Origin: an uncultured Clostridium sp.
GTDB taxonomy: Bacteria > Bacillota > Clostridia > TANB77 > CAG-508
Reading direction: 5' to 3'
NCBI GenBank assembly: GCA_930990555.1
Contig: CAKNPW010000008.1
Span: 1 to 59,548 of the forward strand
Length of the DNA: 59,548 bases
The notes beneath the pieces were generated by a model. That model worked only from the letters and a program-made list of their open reading frames with translations. It had not been told where the DNA came from and ran no database searches. Position numbers and translations under genes: made by a program. Positions 27,721 to 39,400 of this stretch are shown here, in pieces. Every line of letters starts with the position of its first letter. Position 1 is the first letter of the stretch.

Positions 27721-29811
27721 TTGAATAAAAAACCAAATATAAAACTTAGATTTAATTTTATAACAACTATTATATACGTAGTAGGAATCGTTTTATTGTT
27801 ACAACTTTTCAATCTACAGATAGTTCATGGTAGTGAGTACAGAGAACAATCTAATACTAGGTTAACTAGAGAAAGCACCATAGAGGCAGATAGAGGTTCA
27901 ATCTTAGATAGGTCAGGAAATACTATCGTAGGGAATACGATGGGATTTAGTGTGGACTTATATAAGACAAAAATAGATGATAAAACATTAAATCAAACAA
28001 TACTAAATGTTATAAATGTATTAGAACAAAATGGTGATTCTTATGTTGACGATTTTATTATAAATATAAATCCGTATGCGTTTAATGTTTCAGACGAAAA
28101 AGCGGCTAAATTTAAAAAGGAACATGATATTGATGAAAACGCAACAGCAGAAGAATGCTTTAACGCAATAAAAGAGGAATACGAAATTGAAAATGCTGAT
28201 GTTGTAGAAGCAAGAAAAATAATGGCAATTAGATATGCTATACAAGAAGAAGGCTATAGTAGTACAAAGCCATTGCAAATTTCAGATAATATAAAAAGAG
28301 AATCTGCATTAATATTTAACGAAAAAGCTTCAGAATTTCCAGGAATAAATGTTGTAGTAGAGCCAGTAAGAAATTATGAACAAGGAACAACTGCTTCACA
28401 TATAGTTGGATATACAGGAAAAATTACTTCAGACGAATTAAAAACCAGAAAAGAAGCTTACGATCAAGATGATATAATTGGAAAAAATGGAATAGAATCT
28501 ATGTTTGAAGAATATTTAAAAGGTGAAGATGGAGTAAAACAGCTTGATATGAGTGTTGATGGAACTGTACAAGAAGAATATACGACTAAAGAGGCTATAA
28601 AAGGTTCAGATGTTGTATTAACGATAGACTTGAATTTACAAAAAGTAACGGAAGAAGCTTTGGCAAATACTATAAATAAAATTAATAGTGGTGGATATTC
28701 ACAGCAATATGATACAAATTCTGGAGCGGCAGTAGTAATGGAAGTTAAAACAGGAAAAATATTGGCAATGGCAAGTTATCCAACATATAACCCACAAGAT
28801 TTTGTAGGAACAATATCAACAGAAAAGTGGAATGAATATAATAATAATCCTGATTTGCCATTAATGAATAAAACTATTCAATCTGCATATGCACCAGGTT
28901 CAATATTTAAAATGGTAACAGCAATTGCTGGGTTAGAGTCAGGCGTTGTTACTACTACAGAAAAAGTAAATGATACTGGAACATTTTACCATTATAACGA
29001 TAGTTGGAAATGTTGGCAAAGAGGAGGGCATGGTTGGCTTAACATTACAGGTGCAATAGAGAAATCGTGTAACTTCTTCTTCTACACAATCGGAACAAGA
29101 ATGGATATAGATACTTTGGCTAAATATGCTAGATATTTTGGGTTAGGTGTTAAAACAGGAGTAGAGTTGCCAAGCGAAGTATCTGGAACAGTAGCATCTA
29201 GAGAAGCAGCACAAAAAGCTGGTAGAAGTTGGTATCCAGGGGATATGATGTCAGCAGTTATCGGACAAAGTTATAATGCATTTACACCTTTACAAATGGC
29301 AAAATATATAAGTATGGTAGCAAATGGAGGAAATAAAATAACTCCAACAATAGTAGAATCTGTTATAAATGCAGATGGAACAGAGATACCAAAAGATGAA
29401 GTCGAGCAAACTATAAAAGAAAAATTGGGTATAACCGATGATGGGGCAGAGGATTTAGCAATATCGCAAACAAGTATAGATGTTGTTAAAGAAGGAATGC
29501 GTTCAGTTACATCAGATGAATCTGGAACAGCATATAGTGTATTTAGGAATTTCCCAATAGAAGTAGGAGGAAAAACAGGTTCAGCAGAAACTGCAAGAGG
29601 TACTGGAAATGGTAAAACTAATGCATGGTTTGCAGGATTTGCACCTTTTGATGATCCAGAAATTGCAGTAGTAGTATTTGTAGAAAATGGTGGTCATGGT
29701 TGGTATACAGGAGAAACAGTTAGGGAAATAATGGAACAGTATTTTGGAATGAATACTACACAAGTTCAGGAAGATATGACACAGGCACCTTATGTAGAAA
29801 CATATAGATAA
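27721..29811 (+). CDS. mrdA: Penicillin-binding protein 2 (class B transpeptidase)
   Basis: The protein has 696 aa. A membrane helix at about 12-33 is followed by a dimerisation region with ADRGSILDRSG. The transpeptidase domain is complete: the SxxK motif in APGSIFK, SxN as SCN, and KTG in VGGKTGSAE. It cross-links peptidoglycan during elongation with the MreBCD complex encoded just upstream. The start is TTG, with GGAAGTGA before it. minC follows 19 bp after the stop. Confidence 0.93.
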   Translation: MNKKPNIKLRFNFITTIIYVVGIVLLLQLFNLQIVHGSEYREQSNTRLTRESTIEADRGSILDRSGNTIVGNTMGFSVDLYKTKIDDKTLNQTILNVINVLEQNGDSYVDDFIININPYAFNVSDEKAAKFKKEHDIDENATAEECFNAIKEEYEIENADVVEARKIMAIRYAIQEEGYSSTKPLQISDNIKRESALIFNEKASEFPGINVVVEPVRNYEQGTTASHIVGYTGKITSDELKTRKEAYDQDDIIGKNGIESMFEEYLKGEDGVKQLDMSVDGTVQEEYTTKEAIKGSDVVLTIDLNLQKVTEEALANTINKINSGGYSQQYDTNSGAAVVMEVKTGKILAMASYPTYNPQDFVGTISTEKWNEYNNNPDLPLMNKTIQSAYAPGSIFKMVTAIAGLESGVVTTTEKVNDTGTFYHYNDSWKCWQRGGHGWLNITGAIEKSCNFFFYTIGTRMDIDTLAKYARYFGLGVKTGVELPSEVSGTVASREAAQKAGRSWYPGDMMSAVIGQSYNAFTPLQMAKYISMVANGGNKITPTIVESVINADGTEIPKDEVEQTIKEKLGITDDGAEDLAISQTSIDVVKEGMRSVTSDESGTAYSVFRNFPIEVGGKTGSAETARGTGNGKTNAWFAGFAPFDDPEIAVVVFVENGGHGWYTGETVREIMEQYFGMNTTQVQEDMTQAPYVETYR

Positions 29812-29830
29812 TAGGGAAAGGAAGTTAAAT

Positions 29831-30451
29831 ATGGCACAGTATATAACAATAAATTTAAAAAAAGATGTAATAGTAATGAAATTAAGCGAAAAGGCTACTC
29901 AAGAAGATACTATTAAAAGTTTAAAAAAGAAATTACCAGAATTAAAAAAGTTATACCAGCAAGAGAAAACACCTATTTTTGTAACAGGAAGAATCTTAAA
30001 AAATAAAGAGTTAAAAGAAATCCAAGACCTAATAAAAAAGAGCATTAATGTAGAGGTTGAATTCGATACGCCTAAAGCCCTAGGGCTAAACGAAATACGA
30101 AGAACTTATAATAAAGATGTAGAAGTTTCGGAAGCTAAAATTCATAGAGGTTCTTTAAGATCTGGACAAAGGATAGAATATGAAGGAACTTTGGTAGTAT
30201 TAGGAGACGTAAATGACGGTGCGGAAGTAATTGCTGGTGATAATGTAGTCGTTGTTGGTAATTTAAGAGGGTTAGCACATGCTGGTGCCAAAGGAAATAA
30301 ACAAGCTATAGTTGCAGCACATAGAATAGACACACATCAACTTAGAATTGCCAATATTATAAAAGAATTGGAAAAAGATGATGAAGCATATAATATTGCA
30401 TACACATATGCTTATGTTCATGAAAATGGTAGAGAAATTGTTTTAGAATAA
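29831..30451 (+). CDS. minC: Septum site-determining protein MinC
   Basis: A 206-aa protein. The N-terminal FtsZ-inhibiting domain covers about 1-80. The C-terminal beta-helix (about 100-195) contains GSLRSGQRIEYEGTLVVLGD and GDNVVVVGNLRGLAHAG, the family signature. MinC blocks Z-ring assembly away from midcell and normally needs MinD for membrane location. No minD or minE follows; a terminator comes directly after. GGAAAGGAAG lies upstream of the ATG. Confidence 0.93.
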   Translation: MAQYITINLKKDVIVMKLSEKATQEDTIKSLKKKLPELKKLYQQEKTPIFVTGRILKNKELKEIQDLIKKSINVEVEFDTPKALGLNEIRRTYNKDVEVSEAKIHRGSLRSGQRIEYEGTLVVLGDVNDGAEVIAGDNVVVVGNLRGLAHAGAKGNKQAIVAAHRIDTHQLRIANIIKELEKDDEAYNIAYTYAYVHENGREIVLE

Positions 30452-30461
30452 TAAAAGCTAA

Positions 30462-30503
30462 AGAATGTACTAAAATATGAAGTTTATATAGTACATTCTT
30501 TTT
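30462..30503 (+). terminator. Terminator after minC
   Basis: AAAGAATGTACTA pairs with TAGTACATTCTTT in a long stem followed by T's. Confidence 0.85.
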
Positions 30504-30543
30504 TATTTACAATTGATTTTGTATAAGCATAAAAAAAGAAAAA

Positions 30544-30822
30544 TCAATTTAAAAGTAACAATAATAAACAGATTATTAGTTCATTATCGTTAATTTTTTC
30601 TTTATATAAAATGAATATAATAAATAATATTATTAAATCATCTACATATAAATTTATTCCTAAAATATTTATACAAGCAGCAGTATTTGTATTCGTATCA
30701 CTAGAGCACTTAGTAGATTTGTCAAAATTTTTGTGATACTCAGAAGTGTTAGATTTTACTATCTTAGGTTTTGGTATAGAATTTTTATAAAAGCGTGAAT
30801 ATGGAGAAGGAAAGTTATACAT
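30544..30822 (-). CDS. Small unknown protein with hydrophobic C-terminus
   Basis: A 92-aa protein from the ATG at 30822, which has GGTGAT 4 bp upstream. In-frame ATGs at 30834 and 30843 are alternatives but lack a site. The N-terminal half is Ser/Thr/Asn/Lys-rich and begins MYNFPSPYSRFYK. The C-terminal half contains LGINLYVDDLIILFIIFILY and ends in a run of leucines. I have no named function for it. It is the last of three small minus-strand genes and overlaps the preceding stop by a few bases. Confidence 0.6.
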   Translation of the reverse strand: MYNFPSPYSRFYKNSIPKPKIVKSNTSEYHKNFDKSTKCSSDTNTNTAACINILGINLYVDDLIILFIIFILYKEKINDNELIICLLLLLLN

Positions 30823-31177
30823 TTTTATCACCATCACTATCATTTTTAAGCATTTCTAATAATGGAGCCATATTTAATAATTTCATATATTGGTCTAATT
30901 TGGTTTGTCTACTTTCTCTTAGATATGGTTTTAATGCTAATAACAAATTGGAACGCTTATCATTATGAGAAGCGTTAACTTTATCCATAATTTCCTTTAT
31001 TTTTAATATAGTATTTATATCTATATTGTTAAAAGAAGTATTTTCAGAAGAAGACGAGTCATTAGAAGATGATGACTTGTCAGTAGATTTTAAGTTGTTT
31101 AAAATATCGTTAACTTTAGACATATCTATATTACTTTTAGAAAAATTCTTAATTAAATCTGATAAATCATCACTCAT
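30815..31177 (-). CDS. Small Ser-rich clostridial protein, unknown
   Basis: A 120-aa protein. An acidic helix (1-35), a Ser-rich linker (about 35-50) and a conserved-looking block DKRSNLLLALKPYLRESRQT then LDQYMKLLNM make it up. The same layout occurs in unnamed clostridial proteins, but I know of no function. It lies between the two other small minus-strand genes, with GAGGTTATT upstream of the ATG. Cytoplasmic or spore-associated location is possible; nothing here decides it. Confidence 0.65.
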   Translation of the reverse strand: MSDDLSDLIKNFSKSNIDMSKVNDILNNLKSTDKSSSSNDSSSSENTSFNNIDINTILKIKEIMDKVNASHNDKRSNLLLALKPYLRESRQTKLDQYMKLLNMAPLLEMLKNDSDGDKNV

Positions 31178-31239
31178 AATAACCTCCTATACTTTGCTCT
31201 TTAAATAAATTGGTTGTATCTTATAAATTACAAAAAGTA

Positions 31240-31389
31240 TTAGTTTAAATTATTTTTTAAGTTTTTTATGATTTCATCCTTATTCTCGGATTTCATAATT
31301 TTATTTGCAATTTCCATACTTTTCTCTAAGTCCTTCTTATCTACTTTAGATAACATATTCATTAATTTTGCCATATCCAAATTATCCAT
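31240..31389 (-). CDS. Very small helical protein, first gene of the minus-strand trio
   Basis: A 49-aa reading frame, MDNLDMAKLMNMLSKVDKK onward, highly charged and helical, with GAGGTGAT a good distance before its ATG on the minus strand. The clear ribosome site and the similar helical style to the next gene (DLSDLIKNFSKSNIDMSKV) support a real gene. Unknown function. The trio reads away from the large surface-protein genes. Confidence 0.6.
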   Translation of the reverse strand: MDNLDMAKLMNMLSKVDKKDLEKSMEIANKIMKSENKDEIIKNLKNNLN

Positions 31390-31571
31390 ACAAATCACCT
31401 CTAAATATATATATGAATTTTGTTATAGTATTATATTAAAAATACAAAAAAATGGTTACTTTTTAAAAAAAATTAAAAAAAATTTATATTGTGGAATATA
31501 AGTTTCCGTTAAAAAAAACATATTCAAAATATAGAAATTTACATAAAAATATTACAAATATGAGAAAAACA

Positions 31572-31600
31572 TTGAAAAATAAGGAAAAAAAGTATATAAT
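31572..31600 (+). promoter_or_regulatory. SigA promoter of the surface-protein operon
   Basis: TTGAAA (31572-31577) and TATAAT (31595-31600) with 17-bp spacing lie 40 bp before the ATG. Confidence 0.8.
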
Positions 31601-31639
31601 ATAAGTATATGGGATTATTATTTTTTTTAGGAGGAGAAT

Positions 31640-34600
31640 ATGAAAAGAGAGGTTGTTAATAAGTTAATAGCAGCAATAGCTACAGTTTGTTTACTTATGA
31701 CCTATGTGTCTACGTTAACAAATTCAGTTTATGCTGCCTATGAAGAATTAGAAAAACAAGGGATTGTATCAAACAATAAAAATATAGAGTTTGATGCATA
31801 CTTTAAAACAGATGGAACAAATAAACACAGTATTGATGCAGAGATATCTGCAGAGCAAAAATTATATGTAAAGGTAAATGTAAAAAATGCAGGTTATCTA
31901 GAGAATGCAACAATTACATTTGAAAATCCAAATTTTTCAATTTCAAAAGCTTTTAATACATCTGAAAATGTAAAATCAATTGATTATGATAATAATCAAA
32001 TTACATTAAATCAATTAGAAAGTGGAAAAGAAGCTGAAATAGAAATTCCTGTTAACTTTGTAAGAAATGATAATATGGATTTAACATATTTTTCTAGAGA
32101 AACAAAGTTAAGTTTAGCAGGGACATATTTTGATGAGAATGAAAGGGAAAGAAATATAAAATCTGATATAAATATCAGGTTAAATTGGGTTGCAACGCCA
32201 AATGCTATTATAAACGAAGATGTAATTAAATATGGTACTCATAATAGTAATGTATATATGCAAACACTATTAACAAGTGCAATAGAAGGAAATTCACTTC
32301 CAGTAGAAAAGACAAAAATAGAAATTGCAGTGCCAAAAATTGCAAACAAAAATCCAGATGAGGTAAGAATATTTGCAAATACAACAGCAACAAATAATGC
32401 AGAATTTACAAAAGATATGTGGTCTTATAATAAAGACACCGGAATATTAGAAATTAATTTAGAAAACAAAGAAAATAATAATCTAGTTAATTGGAGACAA
32501 GGAGAAGACAGCTTCTACATAACATATATTTATGCAGATGCTACAGCTGAAGCAACTACAATTACATTAAATGCAAATTCAAATATTAAAACATATGTAA
32601 CAAATCAAGAAGTTACAGCAAATCTTCAAAAGAATGTAGAATTAAATGACGAAGTTACCACAGCAGTGGATACAGAAGTTTCAGCAACAGCAGAAATATA
32701 TAAAGGTTATATGTATGCTAACAATAAATATGAAACAGATTTTAGTTCAACAATATCAGCAAATATAGCATACACAGATGCTGTAGATAAATTAGTTTTA
32801 AATGAAAATAATGCAACTTTTGTTACAGCAAATGAAGCTACAATGCAAGCAGGAAATAACATATACTATAAATCTATAGCTATTAACAAAACTTTATTTG
32901 AAAAAATTTTAGGACAAAATGGTAATATACAAATCTATGACCAAAATGGAACCAGAATAGCTGGAATAGATAAAAACACACCAGTAGACGCAAATGGTAA
33001 TATGGCAATTACAATAGATAATCAAGATGTTATAGCATTAAGAATAGAAACGACAAAGCCAGAAACAGAAGGAATTATAACATTTAATATTAATAAAGCT
33101 GTAAAAGCTACGACAAACTTATCTAGAGCTACAATAACAAATATTCAAAGAATCGATACAGTAGTTTCTGGAAATATAGTAAGTGCTGATATAGTAACAG
33201 AAATGGCTACAAAGACAGAGACAACAAAAGTAAATGAAACAGCAACAAAAGCAGAACTTTATATAAATAATACTAATTTAACAACAACAGCTAAAAATGA
33301 AAATGTAGAAATAAAAGCAATATTAAAATCAAATGATTATACATGTGATTTATATAGTAATCCAACAGTTCAAATTACTTTACCAAGTGAAATAGAAACA
33401 GTAGAAATAAAAACAATAAACTTATTATATAATTCAAATATTCAAATATCTTCATATGATGTAATAACAGATAATGATGGAAACAAAGTAATTAGAATAT
33501 ATATGCAAGGAGAACAAACAGAATTTGTTACAGATATAAGTAAAGGAATTAATGTTGTTATAAATACAGATATTACATTAAGAAAAACAGCAGCAAGTAC
33601 AACAAAAAATGCAACTTTAAAAGTAACAAATGACAAAGCAATACAATATGAAAATGATGGGGTTGCTACAGTTCCAATGAACATATATGCACCACAAGGT
33701 GTTGTACTATTAAGTAGTGTATCTAATTTTAGTAATGACAATACAGAAATAGTTTCTTTACCTAATAAAGAACAAGCAGGAAAAATAGATATAAAATCAA
33801 ATGCAAAAAATATTACAATGAAAGCAACTGTAGTAAATAACTATGGTAAAGATATAAAAAATCCAAAAGTATTAGGAAGATTACCATTCCAAGGAAATAA
33901 AAAGACTGATGGAACAGAATTAGGTTCTACAGTAGATACAATATTAACATCAGGACTTACAGTTTCAGGAATAGATAATAATCTAATAAATATATATTAT
34001 AGTGAAAATGGAGATGCAACAGCAGATTTAAATAATACAGCAAACGGTTGGACACAAACTATAAATGATGCATCAAAGATAAGATCATATTTAATAGTAT
34101 TAAATGATTATGTAATGCCACAAGCAACATCATTTGATATGTCATATAATGTACAAGTACCAGAAAACTTATCACATAATGAAAATGCATTTGGTACATA
34201 TACAGTATATTATGAAGAAGACGAAAACACACAAACAATTGCAAAACAAACAATAGCACCAACAGTTGGTGTGTCTACAGGAAAAGGACCAGAATTAAAA
34301 GCAGATATATATTCAAATGTTGGTACTACAGCATCAACAGAAGATATTATGGAATATAGAATAACAGTAAGAAACGATGGCGAAATAGATGCAGAAAATG
34401 CAAAAGTAACTGTAAACTTACCAGACATGGTAGACTATGCAGAATATATACAAGAACCTATGGGAGAAAGATATGAGCCAAGACCAGAGCAAAGAACATT
34501 AGAACTTTCAGTAGGAAATCTTGCAGTAGGAGAAAGTAAAGAAGTAACATTTACAATAAAAGCAAATGAAGAAGGAACATTTAAATTAGATTTTGTACTT

Positions 34601-36445
34601 TCTGCTGATAACCTAGAAAAATCAGAACAAGTATCAACACCAGAGGTACAAGTATCACAAGCAAGTTTCTATATCGAATTTACAACACCAACACAAAATA
34701 ATGTTGGAGTAGGAAGTCAAATTGAATACTATATTAATATTTCAAATGTAACAGATAAGAAGATAGATGATGTAGAAGCAACTATTGACTTACCAGAAAG
34801 TGTTGAATATGTAGAAGCATTTAGACAAGAATATGCTGGTGAGAATCAATCACAAGAAGATGTAAATTATGATGAAAATAATAGAAAAGTTACATTTAAG
34901 GTTGGAGACATAGAAGCAAATTCAGCAGCGGAATATAACTTCATATTAAGAGTAAAGGTAGCAAAACAAGAAGATGTAAATATGCAAGTTATAGTAAAAG
35001 GAAAAGATACAAATGAACAAAAGAGTTCACTTATAATACATTCAACAGGAGATAATAAATTAGAAATATCAACAGGAACAGATATAACAGAAGAATATTT
35101 ACAAATTGGAGATGTTGTAACATATACAGTAACAGCTAAGAATGTAAGTTCAGGAATTATAAAAAATGTAAGAATAGCTGCAACAATTCCAGATAATCTA
35201 AAATACTTAAATACAACATATTATCTAGATGATAAAGAAATGTTTAATGGATACTTATTAGATAATAAAGTTACAGAAGCAACAATAGATTTAGATGCAG
35301 GACAAACATTTACTTTTGTAGTAAGAGCAGCAGTAAATAAAATGATAGATACATCAAAAGAAGAAGAAGATTCAAATGTAGTAATAGATATAACTGGTGA
35401 TGATATCGAAGACTACCATGATGAAATAAAAAATAAAATAGAAAATGATAATGTAGAAAATTCAAATACTTATAGAATATCTGGAGTAGTCTGGGAAGAT
35501 AGCAACAGAAACGGTACAAGAGATTCAGATGAAAAATTACTTTCTGGAATTCCAGTAACAATAGTAGATGCAGAAACAGGTAAAGCAGTAAAAAATTCAA
35601 ACGGTGATGAAATAAGTGCTACAACAGACGAAAAAGGTGAATATATCTTAAGTGATTTAATACAAGGAGAATATATTGTTAAATTTAATTATGATAATTC
35701 ACAATATGTAATTACAGAATATAGAAAACAAGGAATAGATGAATCAATTAACTCTGATGCAATTAATACAACAGAAAATAATGGTGTAGCAATTACAGAC
35801 AGTTTAACAATTACAGACACAAGTATGAGTAATATAGATTTAGGTTTAACAACAAAAGGAATATTTGATTTATCATTAAATAAAACATTAACACAAATTC
35901 AAATGGCAGATGGAAAAACAACAAACTCTGTATCATTTGACCACAGAAAATTAGGAAAAATTGAAGTTGATGGAAAACGTATAAATAGTACAAACTTAGT
36001 AATAGAATATACAATGACAATTACAAACAATGGTAATGTAGCTGGATATGCTAAAAAGATAGTAGACTACTTACCAAGTGAATTAGAATTTAGTTCTAAC
36101 TTGAACGAAGATTGGTATGCTTCTGGAGATACAGTAGTTTGTACAAGCCTAGAAAATGAGATAATTAATCCAGGGGAATCAAAAGAAGTTAAATTAGTAT
36201 TAACTAAGAAGATGGATGATAACGGAACAGGAACAGTAACAAATAAAGCAGAAATTACAGAAACATATAATGACCAAGGTTTATTAGACGAAAAATCAAC
36301 AGATGATGATACTAATTCTTCAGCAAATGTAATTATAGGTATAAAAACTGGTGGACCAGTAACATATATAGTTCTAACATTAACGATATTAGCAATAGCA
36401 GCATGTGGAGCTTATATAATAAATAAAAAAGTATTGAAAGTTTAG
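31640..36445 (+). CDS. Giant cell-surface protein with DUF11-like and SdrD/Cna-B-like domains
   Basis: A 1601-aa protein. A signal peptide (about 1-33, cut near VYAAYEE) is followed by a long Asn/Thr/Glu-rich beta region (about 40-870). DUF11-type modules follow (about 880-1270), each with a [VI]xYxIxxxN phrase and a [VI]xVxLPD motif. An SdrD B-like module lies at about 1280-1375 (GVVWEDSNRNGTRDSDE), and another DUF11-like module at about 1410-1560 (FDLSLNKTL, NVAGYAKKIVDYLP). A C-terminal membrane helix and NKKVLKV tail (about 1572-1601) end it. No LPXTG motif is present, so it is probably held by the tail helix. An adhesin or surface-layer role is inferred. AGGAGGAG precedes the ATG, and the next surface gene starts 17 bp after the stop. 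Confidence 0.85.
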   Translation: MKREVVNKLIAAIATVCLLMTYVSTLTNSVYAAYEELEKQGIVSNNKNIEFDAYFKTDGTNKHSIDAEISAEQKLYVKVNVKNAGYLENATITFENPNFSISKAFNTSENVKSIDYDNNQITLNQLESGKEAEIEIPVNFVRNDNMDLTYFSRETKLSLAGTYFDENERERNIKSDINIRLNWVATPNAIINEDVIKYGTHNSNVYMQTLLTSAIEGNSLPVEKTKIEIAVPKIANKNPDEVRIFANTTATNNAEFTKDMWSYNKDTGILEINLENKENNNLVNWRQGEDSFYITYIYADATAEATTITLNANSNIKTYVTNQEVTANLQKNVELNDEVTTAVDTEVSATAEIYKGYMYANNKYETDFSSTISANIAYTDAVDKLVLNENNATFVTANEATMQAGNNIYYKSIAINKTLFEKILGQNGNIQIYDQNGTRIAGIDKNTPVDANGNMAITIDNQDVIALRIETTKPETEGIITFNINKAVKATTNLSRATITNIQRIDTVVSGNIVSADIVTEMATKTETTKVNETATKAELYINNTNLTTTAKNENVEIKAILKSNDYTCDLYSNPTVQITLPSEIETVEIKTINLLYNSNIQISSYDVITDNDGNKVIRIYMQGEQTEFVTDISKGINVVINTDITLRKTAASTTKNATLKVTNDKAIQYENDGVATVPMNIYAPQGVVLLSSVSNFSNDNTEIVSLPNKEQAGKIDIKSNAKNITMKATVVNNYGKDIKNPKVLGRLPFQGNKKTDGTELGSTVDTILTSGLTVSGIDNNLINIYYSENGDATADLNNTANGWTQTINDASKIRSYLIVLNDYVMPQATSFDMSYNVQVPENLSHNENAFGTYTVYYEEDENTQTIAKQTIAPTVGVSTGKGPELKADIYSNVGTTASTEDIMEYRITVRNDGEIDAENAKVTVNLPDMVDYAEYIQEPMGERYEPRPEQRTLELSVGNLAVGESKEVTFTIKANEEGTFKLDFVLSADNLEKSEQVSTPEVQVSQASFYIEFTTPTQNNVGVGSQIEYYINISNVTDKKIDDVEATIDLPESVEYVEAFRQEYAGENQSQEDVNYDENNRKVTFKVGDIEANSAAEYNFILRVKVAKQEDVNMQVIVKGKDTNEQKSSLIIHSTGDNKLEISTGTDITEEYLQIGDVVTYTVTAKNVSSGIIKNVRIAATIPDNLKYLNTTYYLDDKEMFNGYLLDNKVTEATIDLDAGQTFTFVVRAAVNKMIDTSKEEEDSNVVIDITGDDIEDYHDEIKNKIENDNVENSNTYRISGVVWEDSNRNGTRDSDEKLLSGIPVTIVDAETGKAVKNSNGDEISATTDEKGEYILSDLIQGEYIVKFNYDNSQYVITEYRKQGIDESINSDAINTTENNGVAITDSLTITDTSMSNIDLGLTTKGIFDLSLNKTLTQIQMADGKTTNSVSFDHRKLGKIEVDGKRINSTNLVIEYTMTITNNGNVAGYAKKIVDYLPSELEFSSNLNEDWYASGDTVVCTSLENEIINPGESKEVKLVLTKKMDDNGTGTVTNKAEITETYNDQGLLDEKSTDDDTNSSANVIIGIKTGGPVTYIVLTLTILAIAACGAYIINKKVLKV

Positions 36446-36462
36446 AAAGGAGGATGGGAAAT

Positions 36463-39400
36463 ATGAAAAAGTCAAAATTATTAGTATTATTAATAATAGC
36501 AATGCTTATACCAATAGTGACAGTATTAGCGTATCTTTCACCAATTTCGGAAGCTAGTTCATTTACCTACCAATATAGTGCTTCTAACTCGCCTCCTTTT
36601 GTAACAACAATAGATGGTAAAAGAACAGAAGTTTATTGTTCACAAGCAGGTGGTTCATTATGGAGTAGCTGGGGAAAAATAACATTCTATAGTCAAGAAA
36701 CACATTCAATGTCAGCAGGTTTAGCATATGCGTTAAGACAATGTTCTAGTATGGACTCTAGACAAAACCTAATATGGATGTCAAATATATCTAATAATAT
36801 AGATACTCCAGATTGGCATTCAGATTATGATGATGCATTAAAACAATATAATAAAATAGATGAATTTAACAAATATTATAATAAATTAGAAAAAACAGAA
36901 AAGAACATAACATTCCAAGATACACAAGCAACACTACAAAGTTCAGCAAATGGAAAATATAAATTAGGACCATTTAAACTATCATTTTTTAAAAGTGCTT
37001 ATTCTGGAATCTCAAAACTATATCTAGAAACAGATGATGGTAAAACAATAGATGTTAATAGAGTAAACTTTGGAGGATACACAGGTAAGGTATCAGAGAT
37101 AGATTCTGATGAAGAATTTTATGTAGTTCTATCTCAAGAAGACGCTGGTCAAGCTTCAAAAGTTAAATTAGTAGCAGAATATACATATGAAGAAGCAAGT
37201 GGTACATATACATATTACAAACCAGATAAATCTCACCAAACAATGGATGGTAAAACTGTACAAAGATTAGTAACAATTGATTACAAAGGTGGAACCAAAA
37301 CAAAGCATGATAAGAGCCCAGAAATAGAATTAACTATTGATTTAGCTGGTAAAGTATTTAAAGATAACCCAGCAAATAAAGATGGTACAGAAGATGGTAT
37401 CTTAAGTACTGGAGATGAAATGTTAGAAGGAATAGAAGTAACATTATTTGATAGTACAGGAGTAGAAATTGCTAAAACAAAAACAGATAGTAATGGTTAC
37501 TACGAATTTAAAGATCAACTAGCATCTAAACAATATTTTGTAAGATTTAAATATAATGGACAATTATATGAGCCAACAACATATCAAAGAGTAAGTAAAA
37601 TAATAGACAATTCTGGAACATTAGGAGCAACAACAATAGGAGAAAGATCATATGCAACAGATGGTAAACAAAATAGACAGAACTTTAATAATAAATTTAC
37701 ACCAGTAGATAGTACACATACAGTACCAAATAGAAACGATACTACAAATGCAGCATTTGATATTTATGCATACACAGGACCTAATGGAATGGAACAATTA
37801 TTATACTACGGAGTATCAAACTCTCGAGAAGAATTATTAAATATCAACTTTGGTATTAAAGATAGAGAACAATTTGACATGAACTTAAGAAAAGATTTAG
37901 TAAAAGTTGATTTAAATATCAATGGTAAGTCACATACATATAACTACCCAGGAGGAAACCAAGACTTAGAGGTTGATATAAGAGGTACAGATATACCAGA
38001 CTATAATAGAGCAATTAGAAGTTCAGACTTACAATATAAAGCAGAACAAGCATATACGCAGGCTTCAGATAAATTACAAGTAATAGTAACTTATAAAATT
38101 CAATTAAGAAATCAATCTGTTGGTAAGATTACAGGCTATGTAACAGATTTAGCAGATTACTATGATACTTCTTATGAATTTATAAGATCATATGATGAAA
38201 AAGAACAAGCTATTACTTGGGAACAACAATCAGATATCTCAGGATCTGGAAAAACATATCATACAATGCATACAACAGCATTAGCAAACCAAGGAATTAA
38301 TGATAGAAAATGGATATTTGTAGAATATAGAGTAACAGATGATGCTTTAAGAAAATTAATAGAGGATGGTTCATCTACTAAAGAGAACTTTGCACAAATA
38401 TCTGGATATAGAAACACTTATAGGGAACAAAGAAAAGACTTAAATGGACAAGTAATAACAAATGCAGGTGAGAATGCAGGATTAATTGATATAGACTCTA
38501 CACCAGCAAACATGAATCCAACAGATTCAAGAGTAAAAGAATTTGTAGCATACTCTAAGACAGACGAATACCAAGCATTAGGTGGAGAAGATAAGACAAG
38601 ACAAAGTATGGCAATCTTCGAAGATGATGCAGATGCAGCACCTGGATTAAAACTAGTAGTTGATGACACAAATAAGAGAAAATTAACAGGTACAGTATTT
38701 GAAGATGCAGCATTAGCAGAAAGACTAGAAAACGATAATGAAAGAATTGGTGATGGTGAATATTCAGATGGTGAAAACTTAGTAAATCAAGTTAAAGTTC
38801 AATTAATTTGTACAAACAAAGATGTAGGAGTAAAAGAAACAAGGACCAATGACCAAGGTGCATACGAATTTACAGATTATATTCCTGGTGATTATACTAT
38901 TAAATTTACATATGGTGATTATGAATCTTTAATAGCAGTACAACCAAATAACGAAATGTACACAGGTCAAGATTATAAATCTACAATATATCAAGAAGGT
39001 AACTATTCAGACTCACATTGGTACAATAACAATATAAACACAAGAACAAATGATGCTAAAGACGACCAAGAAAGAAGAGCTACAGTAAATTCATACAGTG
39101 AGGACTTAAAATATACAAATGCAACAGTGTTAAATTCTACAGCACAAACAGATGAAACAACATTAAGAAGTTTAGCAGATAACACAAACATGAATGCAAA
39201 TACAGCTCAGATGAGTATGGATATTGAATATGTTGGTCAAGAAAATACAGAATATTTAGTAAAAAATATAGATTTTGGTATTATAGAAAGACCACGTTCA
39301 GATATGTATGTAGAAAAAACACTTTCTAACTTAAAATTATCAACAGCAGGAGATGGACAAACAATATTTAACTCTAATCAATCTGTTTCAAACTTAACAT

